From the NCBI GenBank assembly GCA_026982145.1, contig JALSHQ010000072.1, positions 1 to 5,374 on the forward strand: a stretch of DNA of 5,374 bases, in the 5' to 3' direction. Positions 3,894 through 5,374 of this stretch are shown one piece after another. Numbering within the stretch: the stretch's first letter is position 1; each line of letters starts with the position of its first letter. The position numbers and the translations under genes are program-made. This DNA comes from Gammaproteobacteria bacterium (GTDB lineage: Bacteria; Pseudomonadota; Gammaproteobacteria; SZUA-140). The notes under the pieces were generated by a model that was not told the origin of the DNA, ran no database searches, and was given only the letters and a program-made list of their open reading frames with translations.

Positions 3894-5327
3894 TTATGGG
3901 AGGATCGATTTTCCGTAGGCTTCGACCTCATCCAGTATTGCCCAGTCGTTACCGCTACGCTCGGGGTCACTGCGTAGCTGTTTGAGTGCTTCAAAAAAGT
4001 CGTCGCTGGTTAGTTTTCCTTTTTCGGGGCGGGAGAGGCGGTCAATCCGAAATTCATTCCAGCGGGCAGTTTCATCACTGTTGAGTGACTCGGGGTAGTT
4101 GCGTGCACGATAGCGGAAGAGCATTTCATCCAGCCGGTTGTCATCAAAGCTGGCGGTGTAGTGCCCGAGCTCCTCCGGGGGTAATGTCTGGATCTTATCC
4201 ATCTGTGCGCGATCACTTTGACTGAAGAACGGCCCGCCGTAGAGCATCTGATCCGGGTCGGTGCGCTTCTCAAACTGGGCACCACTAAATACCGTCTGTA
4301 ATTTTTTAGTCAATGGCGGGTGCGATTTGATGATGTCTAGATTTGCACGGCAGCGATTCAAATCAACCTTGTATTTTTTGGCTGCATGGCCAGTGAGCGT
4401 GCCGAGTGGTGCAATGATTGGGCACTTGTTGGCATGTACCGTTTTAAGGGGCAAGCGCTCAACCCCTTCTGGCAGTTCAGCGGTGGGGGTGAAGACCCGC
4501 TGATGAATATCTTCTTTACTGAGCTTGTAGAGTATGGAGGGATCTTGGCTGAGATCAAAAACGATCACGCCATTTTTATTGGTGGGGTGCGCGGCCACTG
4601 GCACCACCACGGCAAGGTTGCCCTGCTCGACGGGGTACATGCCAGAGACATGCAGCACCGGTTTTTGCTGGCGCACATCGAGTAATTTAAGGATTTTATT
4701 TTTTTTGCGATTTTCGATGGCGTAGTCAAAAACCTTCGGTTGCTGCGCTTTAATTAAGCGGGCAACGGCTATCGTTGCGTAAACATCAGAGAGAGCATCA
4801 TGCGCTGATTCATGGCTAATGCCATTAGCCACCGTGAGATCTTCAAGGCGCACACTGGGGCGACCTTCATCATTTGTTGGCCACTCGATCCCTTCGGGGC
4901 GCAGTGCGCGGGTCATGCGTACGACATCGAGTAGGTCCCAACGTGAGCAGCCGTTTTTCCACTCACGCGCATAAGGGTCTTGCAGGTTTCGGTAGAGGCT
5001 ATAACGGGTGAATTCATCATCGAAACGTAGATTGTTATAACCGAGCACGCAGGTGTTGGGTTGTGAAAATTCGGCATTGATGCGGCGAATGAACTCCGCT
5101 TCGGGCAGCCCTTCTTCCAGCGCCTTTTGTGGTGTGATGCCGGTGATGAGGCACGAGGTGGGGTTGGGCAGAAAATCGTTGGCCGGTTTGCAGTAGAGCA
5201 TCAACGGTTCGCCGATGATGTTCAGATCCATATCAGTACGGATGCCTCCAAATTGAGCGAGGCGATCAAACATCGGGTTGAGACCGAAGGATTCGTAGTC
5301 GTACCAGTAAAGGGTGTTATCGCTCAT
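3894..5327 (-). CDS. sbcB: Exodeoxyribonuclease I (SbcB)
   Basis: Exonuclease I degrades single-stranded DNA 3' to 5', working in methyl-directed mismatch repair and in limiting recombination intermediates, and binds the SSB tail. At 477 residues it matches the E. coli length (475). The DEDDh catalytic set is complete: WYDYESFG supplies D10 and E12 (E. coli D15, E17), GYNNLRFDDE supplies D103 (D108), and SAHDALSDVYAT supplies H176 and D181 (H181, D186). Other matching blocks are YCKPANDFLPNP (45-56), LITGITPQ (60-67), SRWDLLDVVR (128-137), ALRPEGIEWP (141-150) and, in the C-terminal half, VHANKCP and FRYRARNYP. The start has no clear SD, and a 6-bp hairpin lies two bases upstream. The serine hydrolase gene follows 20 bases downstream. 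A run of eight A on the coding strand (4706-4699) encodes K208-K209-N210. Confidence 0.97.
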   Translation of the reverse strand: MSDNTLYWYDYESFGLNPMFDRLAQFGGIRTDMDLNIIGEPLMLYCKPANDFLPNPTSCLITGITPQKALEEGLPEAEFIRRINAEFSQPNTCVLGYNNLRFDDEFTRYSLYRNLQDPYAREWKNGCSRWDLLDVVRMTRALRPEGIEWPTNDEGRPSVRLEDLTVANGISHESAHDALSDVYATIAVARLIKAQQPKVFDYAIENRKKNKILKLLDVRQQKPVLHVSGMYPVEQGNLAVVVPVAAHPTNKNGVIVFDLSQDPSILYKLSKEDIHQRVFTPTAELPEGVERLPLKTVHANKCPIIAPLGTLTGHAAKKYKVDLNRCRANLDIIKSHPPLTKKLQTVFSGAQFEKRTDPDQMLYGGPFFSQSDRAQMDKIQTLPPEELGHYTASFDDNRLDEMLFRYRARNYPESLNSDETARWNEFRIDRLSRPEKGKLTSDDFFEALKQLRSDPERSGNDWAILDEVEAYGKSILP

Positions 5328-5329
5328 GG

Positions 5330-5360
5330 CAGGCCGGTGTCGGTTGTTAGCAGTGGCCTG
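5330..5360 (-). promoter_or_regulatory. Hairpin just upstream of the sbcB start
   Basis: On the minus strand CAGGCC (5360-5355) pairs with GGCCTG (5335-5330) around a 19-base loop, leaving only two bases before the sbcB ATG. No Shine-Dalgarno sequence is visible between the hairpin and the start. If it forms in the mRNA, it could limit translation. A weak -10-like TATGTT (5371-5366) lies beyond it, but any -35 would be outside the window, so it is not called as a promoter. Confidence 0.3.
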
Positions 5361-5374
5361 ACTGTAACATAAAA

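Noticed and set aside
4261..4685. Open frames on the plus strand inside sbcB
   Set aside because: They lie wholly within a gene whose match to E. coli exonuclease I is continuous, so they are shadows without ribosome sites or domain content.
5127..5372. Plus-strand open frame across the sbcB N-terminus
   Set aside because: It is antisense to the catalytic N-terminus of sbcB and has no recognisable features of its own.
1..5374. CRISPR array, tRNA, insertion sequence or defence system
   Set aside because: There are no regularly spaced repeats, no cloverleaf-like sequence, and no transposase, integrase or recognised defence domain in any frame.

Overview
The window looks like chromosomal DNA of a gammaproteobacterium of roughly balanced base composition. 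The main reason is a full-length exonuclease I (SbcB) that can be read residue by residue against the E. coli enzyme, together with a MetF of the E. coli type. I cannot name the genus. I see no tRNA, rRNA, CRISPR array, transposase or integrase, and most of the window is ordinary housekeeping content.

Layout, left to right. Positions 1-151 hold the first 50 codons of a membrane-anchored protein on the minus strand, cut by the window edge. A 174-base spacer follows, containing a perfect 10-bp inverted repeat whose arms lie 99 bases apart. Next on the minus strand is metF (326-1201), with its own -10-like box and a leader of about 90 bases that can fold into competing hairpins. Upstream of it is a 20-base perfect palindrome, a likely terminator, and then a small low-complexity gene of unknown function (1397-1729, minus). 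A divergent intergenic region (1730-1863) carries an 8-bp inverted repeat with arms about three helical turns apart. It leads into a plus-strand pair joined by a one-base stop/start overlap: a UDG-superfamily deoxyinosine (hypoxanthine) DNA glycosylase (1864-2397) and an exported protein with a lysozyme-like sequence signature (2397-3209). Converging on this pair is a minus-strand pair: sbcB (3894-5327) followed 20 bases later by an FSH1-type serine hydrolase (3220-3873).

How the genes relate. MetF makes methyl-tetrahydrofolate for methionine synthesis. The glycosylase and SbcB both act on DNA: one removes deaminated adenine, the other degrades single strands from the 3' end in recombination and mismatch repair. 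They lie in separate convergent units, so a shared role is only a suggestion. The exported lysozyme-like protein and the serine hydrolase have no obvious link to their repair partners. They are the least explained genes here, along with the small gene at 1397-1729. Four 8-base homopolymer runs lie in or at the start of genes (metF, the small gene, the lysozyme-like gene and sbcB) and could be slippage sites.
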